Below, in pieces: positions 41,121-50,107 of a DNA stretch of 64,000 nucleotides. The translations under genes and the position numbers were made by a program. Every line of letters begins with the position of its first letter. The first letter of the stretch is position 1. The notes below the pieces were generated by a model that was given only the letters and a program-made list of their open reading frames with translations, was not told the origin of the DNA and searched no databases. The stretch spans positions 54,015 to 118,014 of the forward strand of contig CALEVZ010000037.1 of the NCBI GenBank assembly GCA_937924755.1, given 5' to 3'. This DNA is from an uncultured bacterium (GTDB lineage Bacteria > Acidobacteriota > Thermoanaerobaculia > Thermoanaerobaculales > Thermoanaerobaculaceae).

Positions 41121-41636
41121 AGAGCGTCTTCGTCTCCGCCGTCACCGGCTTCTCCGGGTCGGGGCGGACTCCGAGTCGGGGAACCCACCACCCGGAGCGG
41201 CGCAGCAACCTCTATGCCTACTCCCCCCTGCCCACCGCCACACCCCGGAAATGGTGTCATTGCTGGCCGCCGCGGGCCCGGCCCCGCGGCTGGAGTTCGT
41301 GCCCCACTCGGGACTCCTGGTACGGGGGATCCACGCCACCATCCGGGTGCCCCTCCCGCGGCCGGGCCCGGCGGAGGAAGTGGCGGAGATCCTGGCCGAG
41401 TTTTACCGCGGCAGCCCTTTGGTGGAGGTGACCCTCGCCCCCCCGCGCCTCGCCGAGGTGGTGGGCACCAACCGCTGCCGCCTGGGGGTGGCGGTGCATG
41501 GGGAGACGGCGGTGCTGTTGTCCGCCCTGAACAACCTGGGGAAGGGGGCGGCGGGGGGGCGGTGCAGCGGCTCAACCGCATGGCGGGGTTGCCTGAAGAT
41601 ACCGGCCTGCGCTTGGCCGGACTGGGGTGGTACTGA
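41121..41636 (+). pseudogene. argC: argC (N-acetyl-gamma-glutamyl-phosphate reductase), C-terminal remnant
   Basis: The reading matches ArgC from about residue 175 to its end: VTGFSGSGRTPSRGTHHPE, then NLYAYSP, HRHTPEM, HSGLLVRGIHATIRVPL, EFYRGSPLVEV, GTNRCRLGVAVHGE, SALNNLGKGAAGG, and the terminal RLNRMAGLPEDTGLRL. The NADP-binding N-terminal half and the catalytic Cys region are missing. The frame shifts at C6 (41223-41228) and at G7 (41553-41559); one extra G there would restore it. The stop TGA at 41634-41636 precedes the argD remnant. Confidence 0.82.
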
Positions 41637-41637
41637 A

Positions 41638-41995
41638 ATGGCCGCCGCGTCTGACCTGCTGCCCACCCATCCCCTCCTGCCGGTGGCGCCGGTGCGGGGG
41701 CACGGCGCCCACCTTCTGGACGACGAGAGCCGCGACTGGCTGGACTTCTACGCCGGGCACGCGTTGGCCTCCCTGGGGTACGGCCACTCCCGCCTGTTGG
41801 AGGCCTTGCGGCGGCAGGCAGAGGAGCTGTTCTTCCAGAGCAACGTGGTGCCGGTGCCGGTGCGGGAGGGGGCGGCCCGCCGGTTGCTGGAGTTTTGCAG
41901 TCCCCGCCTGGCGGGGGTGCTGTTCGTCAACTCCGGCGCCGAGGCCAACGAGGACGCCCTGCGCCTGGCCTTCCGGGCCACCGGGCGGCGGCGGC
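41638..41995 (+). pseudogene. argD: argD (acetylornithine aminotransferase), N-terminal 119 residues only
   Basis: Starts with an ATG 1 nt after the argC stop and reads as a normal class III aminotransferase N terminus: VRGHGAHLLDDESRDWLDFYAGHAL, GYGHSRLLEALRRQAEELFFQSN and FVNSGAEANEDALRLAFRATGRRR, where SGAEANE is the PLP-phosphate site. Right after TGRRR (about 41995) the frame passes into argF sequence. The catalytic Lys and the whole second half are absent. Confidence 0.83.
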
Positions 41996-42240
41996 CCTGC
42001 CTTCCTGGACCTGGAAGACCTGAGCGATGGGGCGCTGGCCCGAGTGCTGGAGCGGGCGCGCCGGCTGGAGCGGCACCCGCTCGGCGGGCAGCTCGAGGGC
42101 AAGGTGGTGGGGCTTGTGTTCATGAACCACTCCCTGCGCACCCGGGCCTCCATGCAGGCGGGGGTGGCGCAGCTGGGGGCTTCGAGCTTCGTCATCACCC
42201 CGGGGCAGTCCTCCTGGGTGCTGGGGGGGGCTGGGTTTTG
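41996..42240 (+). pseudogene. argF-type carbamoyltransferase, N-terminal remnant
   Basis: In the frame from 41996 the text is FLDLEDLSDGALARVLERAR, HPLGGQLEGKVVGLVFMNHS, LRTRASMQAGVAQLG and VITPGQSSWVLGG. This matches the carbamoyl-phosphate domain of ornithine or N-acetylornithine carbamoyltransferase. The SLRTR loop is seen, with His replacing the usual [ST]/P before it (FMNHSLRTR). The reading ends at a G8 tract (42233-42240), beyond which the sequence is argE. About three quarters of the enzyme is missing. Confidence 0.78.
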
Positions 42241-43162
42241 CCCCCGCCCGGGTGGGGAACAGTCTGCTGGCCTGGCTGGGGCAGGGGCCGTTGCTATGCC
42301 TCAATACCCACACCGACACCGTGCCCCCCGGACCCGGCTGGTCCCGCGACCCCTTCACCCCGGCGGTGGAGGCGGGGCGGCTGTACGACCTGGGTAGCAA
42401 CGACGCCAAGGCCGCGGTGGCGGCTATGGTGGGGGCCGTGGCTCGCCTGCTGCCGGAGGTGGAGGAGCTGGGTGTGACGCTCGCCCTGATGCTGGTGGCC
42501 GGGGAGGAGACCGGTGGGGGGGGACGGAGGCAGCGCTGGGGAACCTGCGGCGGGGCGGCCTGGCGCCCGCCGCCGTGGTGGTGGGGGAGCCCACCGGCCT
42601 TGAGGTGGTGCACGCCCAGAAGGGGCTGTTGGGGTGGAGCTGTGCGCCCGCGGGCAGGCCTGGCACGCCGCCCACGCCGCCGCCCTGGGGGCGGTCAACC
42701 CCATCCGGGTGCTGGCCCTGAAACCTGGCGGCCCTGGGGGAGCTGGATCTCGGGCCGCCCCACCCCGGCCTGGGCCCGGTGACGGTGGAGCCCACCGTGA
42801 TTGCCGGGGGGCAGGCGCGCAACGCCCTCCCCGCGGAGGCCCGCTGCATTCTGGACGTGCGCACCAACCCCGCCCCGCCCCCTGAGGCGGTGGTGCAGGC
42901 CCTTGCCCGAGCGATGGCCGACGAGGTGCGGGTACTCTCCCAACGGCTTGCGCCTTACGAGACCCCCGCCGATCACCCCCTGGTGCGGACCGCCGTGGCC
43001 CTGCCCGGGGCGGGGGGGCCGGGGGCCTCCCGCACCGCGTGGGGTCTCGCGCATTTTTACGGGGTGCCGGGGATCAAGTGCGGTCTGGGGGACAGCCACC
43101 GCTCGCACACCGCCGACGAGTTCGTCCCGGAGGAGGAGGTACTGGCCGGGGCGAGGTGGTAG
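42241..43162 (+). pseudogene. argE-type M20 deacetylase, 5'-truncated with several frame breaks
   Basis: M20-family metallo-deacetylase (acetylornithine or acetyl-lysine type). Metal-site blocks are recognisable in order: NTHTDTVPPGPGWSRDPF, GSNDAKAAVAAM, GEETGG, VVGEPTG, then after breaks ARGQAWHAAHAAALGAVNPI, VTVEPTVIAGGQARNALPAE and GLGDSHRSHTADE. The N terminus before the first metal block is missing. Frames change at G8 (42516-42523), G4 (42631-42634) and AAA (42721-42723), each one a homopolymer where one base would restore the frame. Confidence 0.8.
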
Positions 43163-43260
43163 GAGGCCCTGGTGAGGTCCTGGGCACCGGTGCTGCGGGG
43201 GAACGACGTCGTCCCCGCGGGCAAACCTCGTGCCCCTTATATGAACGATATGGAGGGGAC

Positions 43261-43707
43261 ATGACTCGACTGTGGGAGGACGGGGAGGGGCTCGACGCGG
43301 CGGTGCTGGCCTACACCGCCGGGGAGGACCACGCCCTGGACAACCGGTTGTTGCCCTGCGACCTGCAGACCTCCCGGGCCCACGCGGCGACGCTGGCCGC
43401 CTGCGGGTACCTCGGCGAGGCGGAGCGGGCCGCCCTGGATGCGGCGCTGGAGGAGATCGGCGCCGCCCACGCCCGGGGGGAGTGGCGGGTGAGCCTCGAC
43501 GAGGAGGACTGCCACACGGCCATCGAAAACCGCCTGGTGGCCCGGGAGGGGGAGGCGTACCGGCTGGTGATGGAGGGCGGGCTGCCCTTCCGGGAGGCCT
43601 ACCGCCGGGTGGCGGGGGGCGGTGTGGGGGCCCTGCCGGCGGGGGGGCGTAGCCAAGGTGGCGGCAATGGGCTACCCTCTTTTCCCGGTGCACCCGACCC
43701 GGCCTGA
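43261..43707 (+). pseudogene. argH: argH (argininosuccinate lyase) with large internal deletion
   Basis: Begins correctly with MTRLWEDGEGLDAAVLAYTAG and DCHTAIENRL as in ArgH residues 1-99. It then passes without a frame break into YRLVMEGGLPFREAYRRVAGG, which is the family's last segment. About 300 residues are missing, including the substrate-binding and GSSxMPxKxNP catalytic loops. GTG/ATG context: ATG at 43261 with GGAGGG 4 nt upstream. The tail runs into the start of carA. Confidence 0.82.
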
Positions 43708-44971
43708 CCCCTGCGACGACGGCGTCGTTCCTGCTCTGCTGGCCCTGGCGGACGGGGCGGTGTTCCGCGGCTTTGCTTGGGCACAGGGGGAGGCGGCCGG
43801 CGAGGTGGTGTTCAACACGTCGATGTTCGGCTACCAGGAGATGCTCACCGACCCCTCCTACCACGGCCAGATCCTGGTGCTCACCGCTCCCCACGTGGGC
43901 AACGTCGGCTTAAACCCCGAGGATGACGAGTCCGGCCGGGTGTGGGCGCAGGGGCTCATCGTGCCGGATTTTTCGCTGTACTGCTCCAACTGGCGGGCGG
44001 TCATGACCCTCGCCGACCGCCTGGACGCCGAAGGGGTGCCAGTGGGGTGGGGGTTCGACACCCGCGCCCTAGTGCTGCACCTGCGCGCCCACGGGGCGCT
44101 GCCCGGGGTGCTGGCCTGCGGGGCCGGGCTTCATGAGCGAGAGCTCAGGCATCGGGCCGCCGCCGTCCCCGGCACCGACGGTCGCGACCTCACCGGCGAC
44201 GTGAGCCGGCGGCGGGTGGAAGGGTGGGCCGCGGGCCCCTGGCGCTCCCCCGGGGCGGCGCCGGCGGTGGCGGCGCCGGGCCCCCGGGTGGTGGTGCTGG
44301 ACTGCGGCGTCAAACGCTCCATCCTGCGCCAGCTGGTGGCGGCGGGGGCCGAGGTGCTGGTGGTGCCCGGCGCCGCCCCCGTGGAAGATGTGCTGGCCCT
44401 GTCCCCGGCGGGGGTGGTGCTGTCCAACGGGCCGGGGGACCCGGCGGCGGTGGCCGCCACCGTGAGCACCGCCCGCGCCCTGCTGGGGCGACTGCCGCTG
44501 CTTGGAATTTGCCTGGGGCACCAGCTGCTGGCCCTGGCCCTGGGGGGGCGCACGTACAAGCTGCCCTTCGGACACCACGGGGCCAACCATCCCGTGCGGC
44601 ACAAGACGACCGGCGAGGTGTGGATTACCTCCCAGAACCACAACTACGTTGTGGACCCCGACTCCCTGCCCGCCGGGGCGGAGGTCACCATGGTGAACCT
44701 CACCGACGGCTCGGTGGAAGGCTTCGAAGCGGAAGGGCTGCAGGTGGTAGGGATCCAGTTTCACCCCGAGGCGGGGCCCGGGCCCCACGACGCCCTTGGC
44801 GTGTTCTCCCGTTTCGTTCAGAGTTTGGTACCAGGTACCCATAGTGTTAGCGATTTCGGCTCCGCTCTAATGCAGCGAGGGGAGGGCACCGAAGGGGCGG
44901 GTCCGACAGCCAAGGCGGCAGAGGAAAAGGAAAAAATAGCTATACCAGGTACCCACAACGGGGAGGGGTGA
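43667..44971 (+). CDS. carA: Carbamoyl-phosphate synthase small subunit
   Basis: Glutaminase subunit that supplies ammonia to CarB for arginine and pyrimidine synthesis. [20 protein letters not shown] and [20 protein letters not shown] begin the N-terminal domain. The class I glutaminase has the nucleophile Cys in GICLGHQLL and the His-Glu pair in [11 protein letters not shown]. The 434-aa reading starts at ATG 43667, but about 25 residues there are unlike the family and may derive from the argH/carA join. The last 45 residues after FVQSLV come from a repeat-bounded insert (44829-44955) and are not family sequence. The stop overlaps carB (TGATG). Confidence 0.9.
   Translation: MGYPLFPVHPTRPDPCDDGVVPALLALADGAVFRGFAWAQGEAAGEVVFNTSMFGYQEMLTDPSYHGQILVLTAPHVGNVGLNPEDDESGRVWAQGLIVPDFSLYCSNWRAVMTLADRLDAEGVPVGWGFDTRALVLHLRAHGALPGVLACGAGLHERELRHRAAAVPGTDGRDLTGDVSRRRVEGWAAGPWRSPGAAPAVAAPGPRVVVLDCGVKRSILRQLVAAGAEVLVVPGAAPVEDVLALSPAGVVLSNGPGDPAAVAATVSTARALLGRLPLLGICLGHQLLALALGGRTYKLPFGHHGANHPVRHKTTGEVWITSQNHNYVVDPDSLPAGAEVTMVNLTDGSVEGFEAEGLQVVGIQFHPEAGPGPHDALGVFSRFVQSLVPGTHSVSDFGSALMQRGEGTEGAGPTAKAAEEKEKIAIPGTHNGEG
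44829..44955. repeat. Small repeat-bounded element (MITE/REP-like) in the 3' end of carA
   Basis: The 13-bp sequence TACCAGGTACCCA occurs at 44829-44841 and again at 44943-44955. The ends are also partly inverted: GGTACCAGGTA...TAGCGATTT on the left versus GGTACCTGGTA...TAGCTATTT read back from the right. The interior is richer in A (GGAAAAAATAGCTATA) than anything nearby. This looks like a small non-autonomous element or RAYT-type repeat. It ends 6 bp before the carB ribosome binding site. Confidence 0.6.
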
Positions 44972-47900
44972 TGCCGCGGCGGGAGAAAGTCGCCAACGCC
45001 TGCATCATCGGGGCGGGCCCCATCCGCATCGGGCAAGCCTGCGAGTTCGACTACTCGGGCGTGCAGGGGGTGCAGGCGCTGCGCGAGGAGGGGGTGCGGG
45101 TGGTGCTGGTCAACTCCAACCCCGCCACCATCATGACCGACCCGGAGCGGGCCGACGCCACCTACGTGGAGCCGGTGACCGCCGAGGTGGTGGCGGCGGT
45201 GCTCGAGCGCGAGGGGTGCGACGCGCTGTTGCCGACGCTGGGCGGGCAGACGGCGCTCAACGTCGCGGTGGAGCTGGACGAGCGGGGGGAGCTCGCGCGG
45301 CTGGGGGTGCGCCTGCTGGGCGCTTCGGTGGCCACGATTCGCACCGCCGAGGACCGCGAGCGCTTCCGCGAGGCGATGCGACGGGCGGGGCTGCCGGTGC
45401 TCCCCTCGGTGAGCGTGCGCTCCCTCGCCCAGGCGGAGGAGGCGGCGGCGGTGGTGGGATTTCCGGCCATCCTGCGCCCCTCCTTCACCCTCGGCGGCAC
45501 CGGCGCCGCCATGGTGTACAACCGCGAGGAGTACGGCGCGGCCATCCGCGCCGCCCTGGCCGCCTCGCCGGTGGGCGAGGTGCTGGTCGAACGCTCGGTG
45601 GAGGGGTGGAAAGAGTTCGAGCTGGAGGTGATGCGGGACTGCGCCGATACGGTGGTGGTGGTGTGTTCCATCGAAAACCTGGACGCCATGGGGGTGCACA
45701 CCGGCGATTCGATCACCGTGGCCCCGGCCATGACCCTCACCGACCCGGAGTACCAGGTGCTGCGCAACGCCGCCGCCACCTGCCTGCGCACGGTCGGCGT
45801 CGAGACCGGCGGCGCCAACGTGCAGTTCGCCGTGCACCCCACCACCGGCGAGTGGGCGGTGATCGAGATGAACCCGCGCGTCTCGCGCTCCTCGGCGCTG
45901 GCCTCGAAGGCCACCGGCTTTCCGATCGCGCGCATCGCCGCCAAGCTGGCGTTGGGCTATCGCCTGGATGAGCTGACCAACGCCATCACCGGCTGCACCC
46001 CGGCGGCCTTCGAGCCGGCGCTGGACTACGTGGTGGTCAAGATGCCGCGCTTCGCTTTCGAGAAGTTCCCCGGGGCGCGGGACATGCTCGGCACCTCGAT
46101 GCAGTCGGTGGGCGAAGCGATGGCCATCGGCGTGAGCTTTGAGGAGGCTCTGCAGAAGGCCTGCCGCTCCCTGGAGGCGGGGCGGGACGGGCTCTTCGCT
46201 CCCCCCCTGGTGGCGGCCTTGGACGATGAAGCTCTGAAAGAGCGCCTGACCCAGCCCTCGTCCCTGCGGCTGTGGGCAGCGGCAGAGGGGCTGCGGCGGG
46301 GGTGGCCGGTGGCGACGGTGTCCGCCCTCACCCGCTGGGACCCCTGGTTCGTGCACCGCCTTGCCCGGCTGGTGTGGTGGGAGGAAAAGCTGGCCACCGT
46401 CGTGGACGACCCGGGGCAGCTTGCCGCCGTCAAGCGGCTGGGCTTTTCCGACGCGGCCATCGCCCGCGCCGCCGGGGTGGCGGAGGAGGCGGTGCGGCAG
46501 GCCCGCCACCAGGCCGGAGTGGTGCGCCGCTTTCGCAAGGTGGACACCTGCGCCGGTGAGTTTGCCGCCAGCACGCCGTACCTGTACGGGTCTTTCGCCA
46601 CCCGCGACGAGGTGCCGGCCGGCGACGCCCCGGCCGTGGTGATTCTCGGTTCCGGACCGGTGCGCATCGGCCAGGGGATCGAGTTCGACGCCTGCTGCGT
46701 GCAGGCCATCGCCGGGGTGCGGCAGGCGGGGCGGCAGGCGGTGATGCTCAACTGCAACCCGGAGACCGTCTCCACCGACTGGGACGCCGCCGACCGCCTG
46801 TACTTTGAACCCCTCTTCCTGGAGGAAGTGCGGGCTGTAGTGGAGCGAGAGGCTGCCGAGGGGGTGCTGTTGCAGTTTGGTGGCCAGTCCCCGCTGTCCC
46901 TGGCCAGCCGCCTGGAGGAGCACGGCGTCAGGGTGCTGGGTACGGCGCCGGACGCCATCCACCTCGCCGAGGACCGCCGCCGCTTCGCCGAGGTGCTGCA
47001 CCGCCTGGGGCTGCGGCAGCCGCCGGGGGAGACGGCGGCCACGCTGACCGAAGCGCGGGCGGCCGCCGAGCGCCTGGGCTACCCCCTGCTGGTGCGGCCT
47101 TCGTACGTGCTGGGGGGGCGGGGGATGGAGGTGGTGTACCGCAAGAGCGAACTCGAGCGGACCTGGCAACGCGGCATCACCGCGGCGCCCGAGCACCCGG
47201 TGCTGCTCGACCGCTTCCTGGAGCGGGCGGTGGAGATCGACGTGGACGCCCTGTGCGACGGGCACGACGTGGTGATCTGCGGCGTGCTGGAACACATCGA
47301 GGAGGCGGGGGTGCACTCCGGCGACTCGTCGTGCGTGCTGCCGCCCGTGTCGCTGTCGCTGGAGGTGCTGGCCGAGGTGCGCCGCATCACCCGCGCCCTG
47401 GCCCGGGAGCTGCAGGTGGTGGGGTTGCTCAACGTGCAGCTGGCGGTACGCGATGGGGTGGTGTACGTGCTCGAGGCCAACCCGCGCGCCTCGCGCACGG
47501 TGCCGTTCATCTCCAAAGCCACGGCAGTGCCGTGGGCCGCGCTGGCGGCGCGGGTGTGCTGCGGCGAGAGCCTCGCCCGGATGGGTGTGCGGGATGGTGT
47601 CCCCCTCGGGGTGGCGGTGAAGATGCCGGTATTCCCCTTCGAACGCTTCGCCGGGGTGGACCCGGTGCTGGGGCCGGAGATGCGTTCCACCGGAGAGGTG
47701 ATGGGGATGGCCCGCAGCTTCGGGGAAGCCTACGCCCGGGCGGCCCTGGCGGCGGGCTTGGCGCTGCCCTGCCGGGGAAAAGTCTTCCTCTCCCTGGCCG
47801 ACGCCGACAAGCCGCGCGCCGTAGCCCTGGCTTCGCGCCTTCTGGAGCTGGGGTTTGCCATGGTGGCCACGCGGGGAACGGCGGCGGTGTGCCAGGAGGC

Positions 47901-48174
47901 GGGGATCGCGTTAGAGGTGGTGAACAAGGTGTCCGAAGGCCGACCCCACGTGGTGGACGCCATGATCAATGGCGACATCGCCCTGGTGGTGAACACCGCC
48001 AGCGGCTCCCGGGCCCACCGGGACGGGACGGCGATCCGGCGCGGCGCCCTGGAGCACCGCATCGCCTACGTGGCCACAGTGTCTGGGGCGTTTGCGGCGG
48101 CGGAGGCCATCGCTTTACTGCAGAGGGGGCTCGGTCCACCCCGCTCGTTGCAGGAGTGGGCGGCGGCGCGCTAG
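44971..48174 (+). CDS. carB: Carbamoyl-phosphate synthase large subunit
   Basis: A full-length 1067-aa CarB that makes carbamoyl phosphate from bicarbonate, ammonia and two ATP. Two homologous ATP-grasp halves start at [17 protein letters not shown] (residue about 12) and [15 protein letters not shown] (about 560). ATP-grasp motifs such as [14 protein letters not shown] and [16 protein letters not shown] are intact. The allosteric MGS-like domain closes the protein (about 930-1060, LVVNTASGS). The ATG overlaps the carA stop, with GGGAGG 4 nt upstream. Unlike the cluster before it, this gene has no frame break. Confidence 0.97.
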   Translation: MPRREKVANACIIGAGPIRIGQACEFDYSGVQGVQALREEGVRVVLVNSNPATIMTDPERADATYVEPVTAEVVAAVLEREGCDALLPTLGGQTALNVAVELDERGELARLGVRLLGASVATIRTAEDRERFREAMRRAGLPVLPSVSVRSLAQAEEAAAVVGFPAILRPSFTLGGTGAAMVYNREEYGAAIRAALAASPVGEVLVERSVEGWKEFELEVMRDCADTVVVVCSIENLDAMGVHTGDSITVAPAMTLTDPEYQVLRNAAATCLRTVGVETGGANVQFAVHPTTGEWAVIEMNPRVSRSSALASKATGFPIARIAAKLALGYRLDELTNAITGCTPAAFEPALDYVVVKMPRFAFEKFPGARDMLGTSMQSVGEAMAIGVSFEEALQKACRSLEAGRDGLFAPPLVAALDDEALKERLTQPSSLRLWAAAEGLRRGWPVATVSALTRWDPWFVHRLARLVWWEEKLATVVDDPGQLAAVKRLGFSDAAIARAAGVAEEAVRQARHQAGVVRRFRKVDTCAGEFAASTPYLYGSFATRDEVPAGDAPAVVILGSGPVRIGQGIEFDACCVQAIAGVRQAGRQAVMLNCNPETVSTDWDAADRLYFEPLFLEEVRAVVEREAAEGVLLQFGGQSPLSLASRLEEHGVRVLGTAPDAIHLAEDRRRFAEVLHRLGLRQPPGETAATLTEARAAAERLGYPLLVRPSYVLGGRGMEVVYRKSELERTWQRGITAAPEHPVLLDRFLERAVEIDVDALCDGHDVVICGVLEHIEEAGVHSGDSSCVLPPVSLSLEVLAEVRRITRALARELQVVGLLNVQLAVRDGVVYVLEANPRASRTVPFISKATAVPWAALAARVCCGESLARMGVRDGVPLGVAVKMPVFPFERFAGVDPVLGPEMRSTGEVMGMARSFGEAYARAALAAGLALPCRGKVFLSLADADKPRAVALASRLLELGFAMVATRGTAAVCQEAGIALEVVNKVSEGRPHVVDAMINGDIALVVNTASGSRAHRDGTAIRRGALEHRIAYVATVSGAFAAAEAIALLQRGLGPPRSLQEWAAAR

Positions 48175-48246
48175 CATTGGATGCGCTTTCCGCGCTGGCG
48201 GGAGTCGTCTACTCTTCTCCCTTCGCGCCGAGCGCCGGAGGGGATC

Positions 48247-48834
48247 ATGAGCAAGTCTATGGAGCATGAGTGGGACATCGAGCTGCCGGCGGCTACCGCG
48301 GAGGACATCCTGACCGCCCTGGCCGCTCGCGATCGTGTCTTCGGTCAGAGCATTAGCCTGGAGCCCGATGAGGACGGGGCCGAGCCGGTGGAAGTATGGC
48401 TGGGCACCGCTGATGCCCTGGAGGACGGCCGTTTTCACCTGTCGGTGTACGCCGACCTCGAGGGGCCGGAGGAGTACCTGGAAGCGGCGGTGGAAGCGGT
48501 GGAAGAGGTGGTCAACGAGCTGATCGAGGCGGCCAGTCAGGACGTCGCCGCGGCGCTGTTGCTGGCGCGGCGGCCGGCGAGGGAGATCGAGTTCCGGGCG
48601 GTGGACGATGAAAACGACGAACGGCCGCAGATCATCGTCCCCGAGTGGCTCGCCCCCGTGGAGGAGCTGGAGTTGCCCTGGTCCTTCCGGCCGTTTACCA
48701 GGACCGGCAAGCCCTGGCCGGACGACACCGTCCTTGCCGAGCACGCCCGCGTCGCCGTCGTGCCCTTCGGCGACGAGCTGCTGCTCTACGCCCTGCCAGC
48801 CATTCCCGAGGAGGAGGGCGAGCCGGACGCCTAG
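48247..48834 (+). CDS. Acidic hypothetical protein (195 aa)
   Basis: No family recognised. The ATG at 48247 follows GGAGGGG. The protein is strongly acidic, with few Lys, and shows repeated helical stretches such as YLEAAVEAVEEVVNELIEAA. The second half has PEWLAPVEELELPWSFRPFTRTGK. There is no signal peptide or membrane helix. It sits between carB and the DUF3187 gene with a 72-bp gap to carB. Confidence 0.6.
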   Translation: MSKSMEHEWDIELPAATAEDILTALAARDRVFGQSISLEPDEDGAEPVEVWLGTADALEDGRFHLSVYADLEGPEEYLEAAVEAVEEVVNELIEAASQDVAAALLLARRPAREIEFRAVDDENDERPQIIVPEWLAPVEELELPWSFRPFTRTGKPWPDDTVLAEHARVAVVPFGDELLLYALPAIPEEEGEPDA

Positions 48835-48873
48835 CACCGGCAGGGGAGTCGCCCTGGGCAGCGGAGGAGCAGT

Positions 48874-49881
48874 GTGGCCAGCCGGGTCAGAATCTGGAGG
48901 GTCATGGCCCTGGCGCTCCTCGCCGGCGTGGGTACCGCTGCGGGAGGTGATGGGCCACTGCGCGGAGCGCTGGGCCCCATAAGCCTGCGGGCCCACTCTC
49001 CGGCCACCATCCTGCGCCTGTCCCCCACCCCCGAGCTGGCTCTCCTGGCCCGGCCGGGGACCTTTCGGGTGGCGGAGCTGGTGAGCTGGACCAACTACTT
49101 CGACTACGACCCCGAGCGCTACGTGGTGGACGCCGAGGCGGTGCGGGTGGCCACCCGCGTTGCCTATGGGGTGAATTCGCGCCTGGAGGTGGGGGTGGAG
49201 CTGCCCTTCTCCTACCGGTGGGGCGGCGTCCTGGATGCCACCATCGAGGGGTTTCACCGCTTCTTTTCCCTTTCCAACGGACAGCGGGAAAGGCAGCCGC
49301 GCAGCCAGTACCGGGTGTGGGTGAAAGGCAGGGAGGGCAGCCCGGACTTCGAGCTGCGCCACGGTCGCTCGGGCTGGGGCGGCGAGGATCCCATCCTGCA
49401 TGGTCGCCTGTGTCTGGGCGGCTGCCTCGGAGAGGGCGTTGCCGTGGTGGCCGGGGCGATGTTCAAGCCGCCGCTCCAGCGTACCCACACGCTGTACTCC
49501 ACCGGCGGGCATGACTTCGGGTTCACCTTGAGCGCCGCCACCGCCACCCCCCGCCTGGCCGTGCACGGGATGGTGGCCGGGATGCGCTACCACGAGCGGA
49601 CGCCGCTGCCGATCCAGCTTAACCGGGTGCAATACTCGCTCTTCACGGCGGTGGAGTACCGCCTCTCGCCCCGTACCTCCTGGTTGCTCCAGGGTCTGGC
49701 CACCTCGCCCACCGCCAAAGGCTTCGGGGATTTCGGACAGTGGAGCTTCGAGGCCACGCTCGGGCTCAAGCGGCGGCTGGGCGCTCACTGGTGCGTCGAG
49801 GTGGGCCTGCTGGAAAATCTGCTCTTCTACGACAACAGCCCCGACGTGGGCCTGCATCTGGGAGTTACCTGGCGACAGTAA
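48874..49881 (+). CDS. DUF3187-family outer-membrane-like protein
   Basis: A 335-aa exported protein. A signal peptide (MASRVRIWRVMALALLAGVGTAAG) is followed by GPISLRAHSPATILRLSPTPE and VELVSWTNYFDYD-like text, typical of DUF3187. The rest alternates hydrophobic and polar residues in about 12 strands (for example YGVNSRLEVGVELPFSYRWG) and ends with an aromatic-containing strand HLGVTWRQ, suggesting an outer-membrane beta-barrel. The function is unknown. The GTG at 48874 follows GGAGG by 6 nt. Confidence 0.72.
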   Translation: MASRVRIWRVMALALLAGVGTAAGGDGPLRGALGPISLRAHSPATILRLSPTPELALLARPGTFRVAELVSWTNYFDYDPERYVVDAEAVRVATRVAYGVNSRLEVGVELPFSYRWGGVLDATIEGFHRFFSLSNGQRERQPRSQYRVWVKGREGSPDFELRHGRSGWGGEDPILHGRLCLGGCLGEGVAVVAGAMFKPPLQRTHTLYSTGGHDFGFTLSAATATPRLAVHGMVAGMRYHERTPLPIQLNRVQYSLFTAVEYRLSPRTSWLLQGLATSPTAKGFGDFGQWSFEATLGLKRRLGAHWCVEVGLLENLLFYDNSPDVGLHLGVTWRQ

Positions 49882-49954
49882 GTCCGGTGTTAGGCCGGCT
49901 GGGCGTCCAGGATAGTCACAGAGTCCCTTGCGTGAGGGAAGTTCTGGATTTCAT

Positions 49955-50041
49955 TGGTGCCGGAGGCGGGATTCGAACCCGCACGGGCGCGCGGCCCAGA
50001 GGATTTTAAGTCCCCGGCGTCTACCGTTCCGCCACTCCGGC
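49955..50041 (-). tRNA. tRNA-Leu (anticodon TAA)
   Basis: An 87-nt tRNA with encoded CCA. On the minus strand it begins GCCGGAGTGG and ends with TTCGAATCCCGCCTCCGGCA-type T-arm and acceptor sequence followed by CCA. The acceptor stem pairs GCCGGAG with CTCCGGC. The anticodon loop CTTAAAA gives TAA. A long variable arm (TCTGGGCC...GTGC) marks a class II tRNA, as expected for leucine. A TACACT at 50070-50075 upstream could be its -10. Confidence 0.95.
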
Positions 50042-50107
50042 GTCGGCCACCAAGTGCCAGCGCAGCTTCAGTGTACCTCGCCGACGCCGCGGGCGGCTCC
50101 CCGAGGG

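Noticed and set aside
39520..42477. A single long open frame of 985 codons across 39.5-42.5 kb
   Set aside because: It begins antisense to an acyl-CoA dehydrogenase and then joins pieces of ArgG, ArgC and ArgD with nonsense between. It is open only because GC-rich sequence has few stops.
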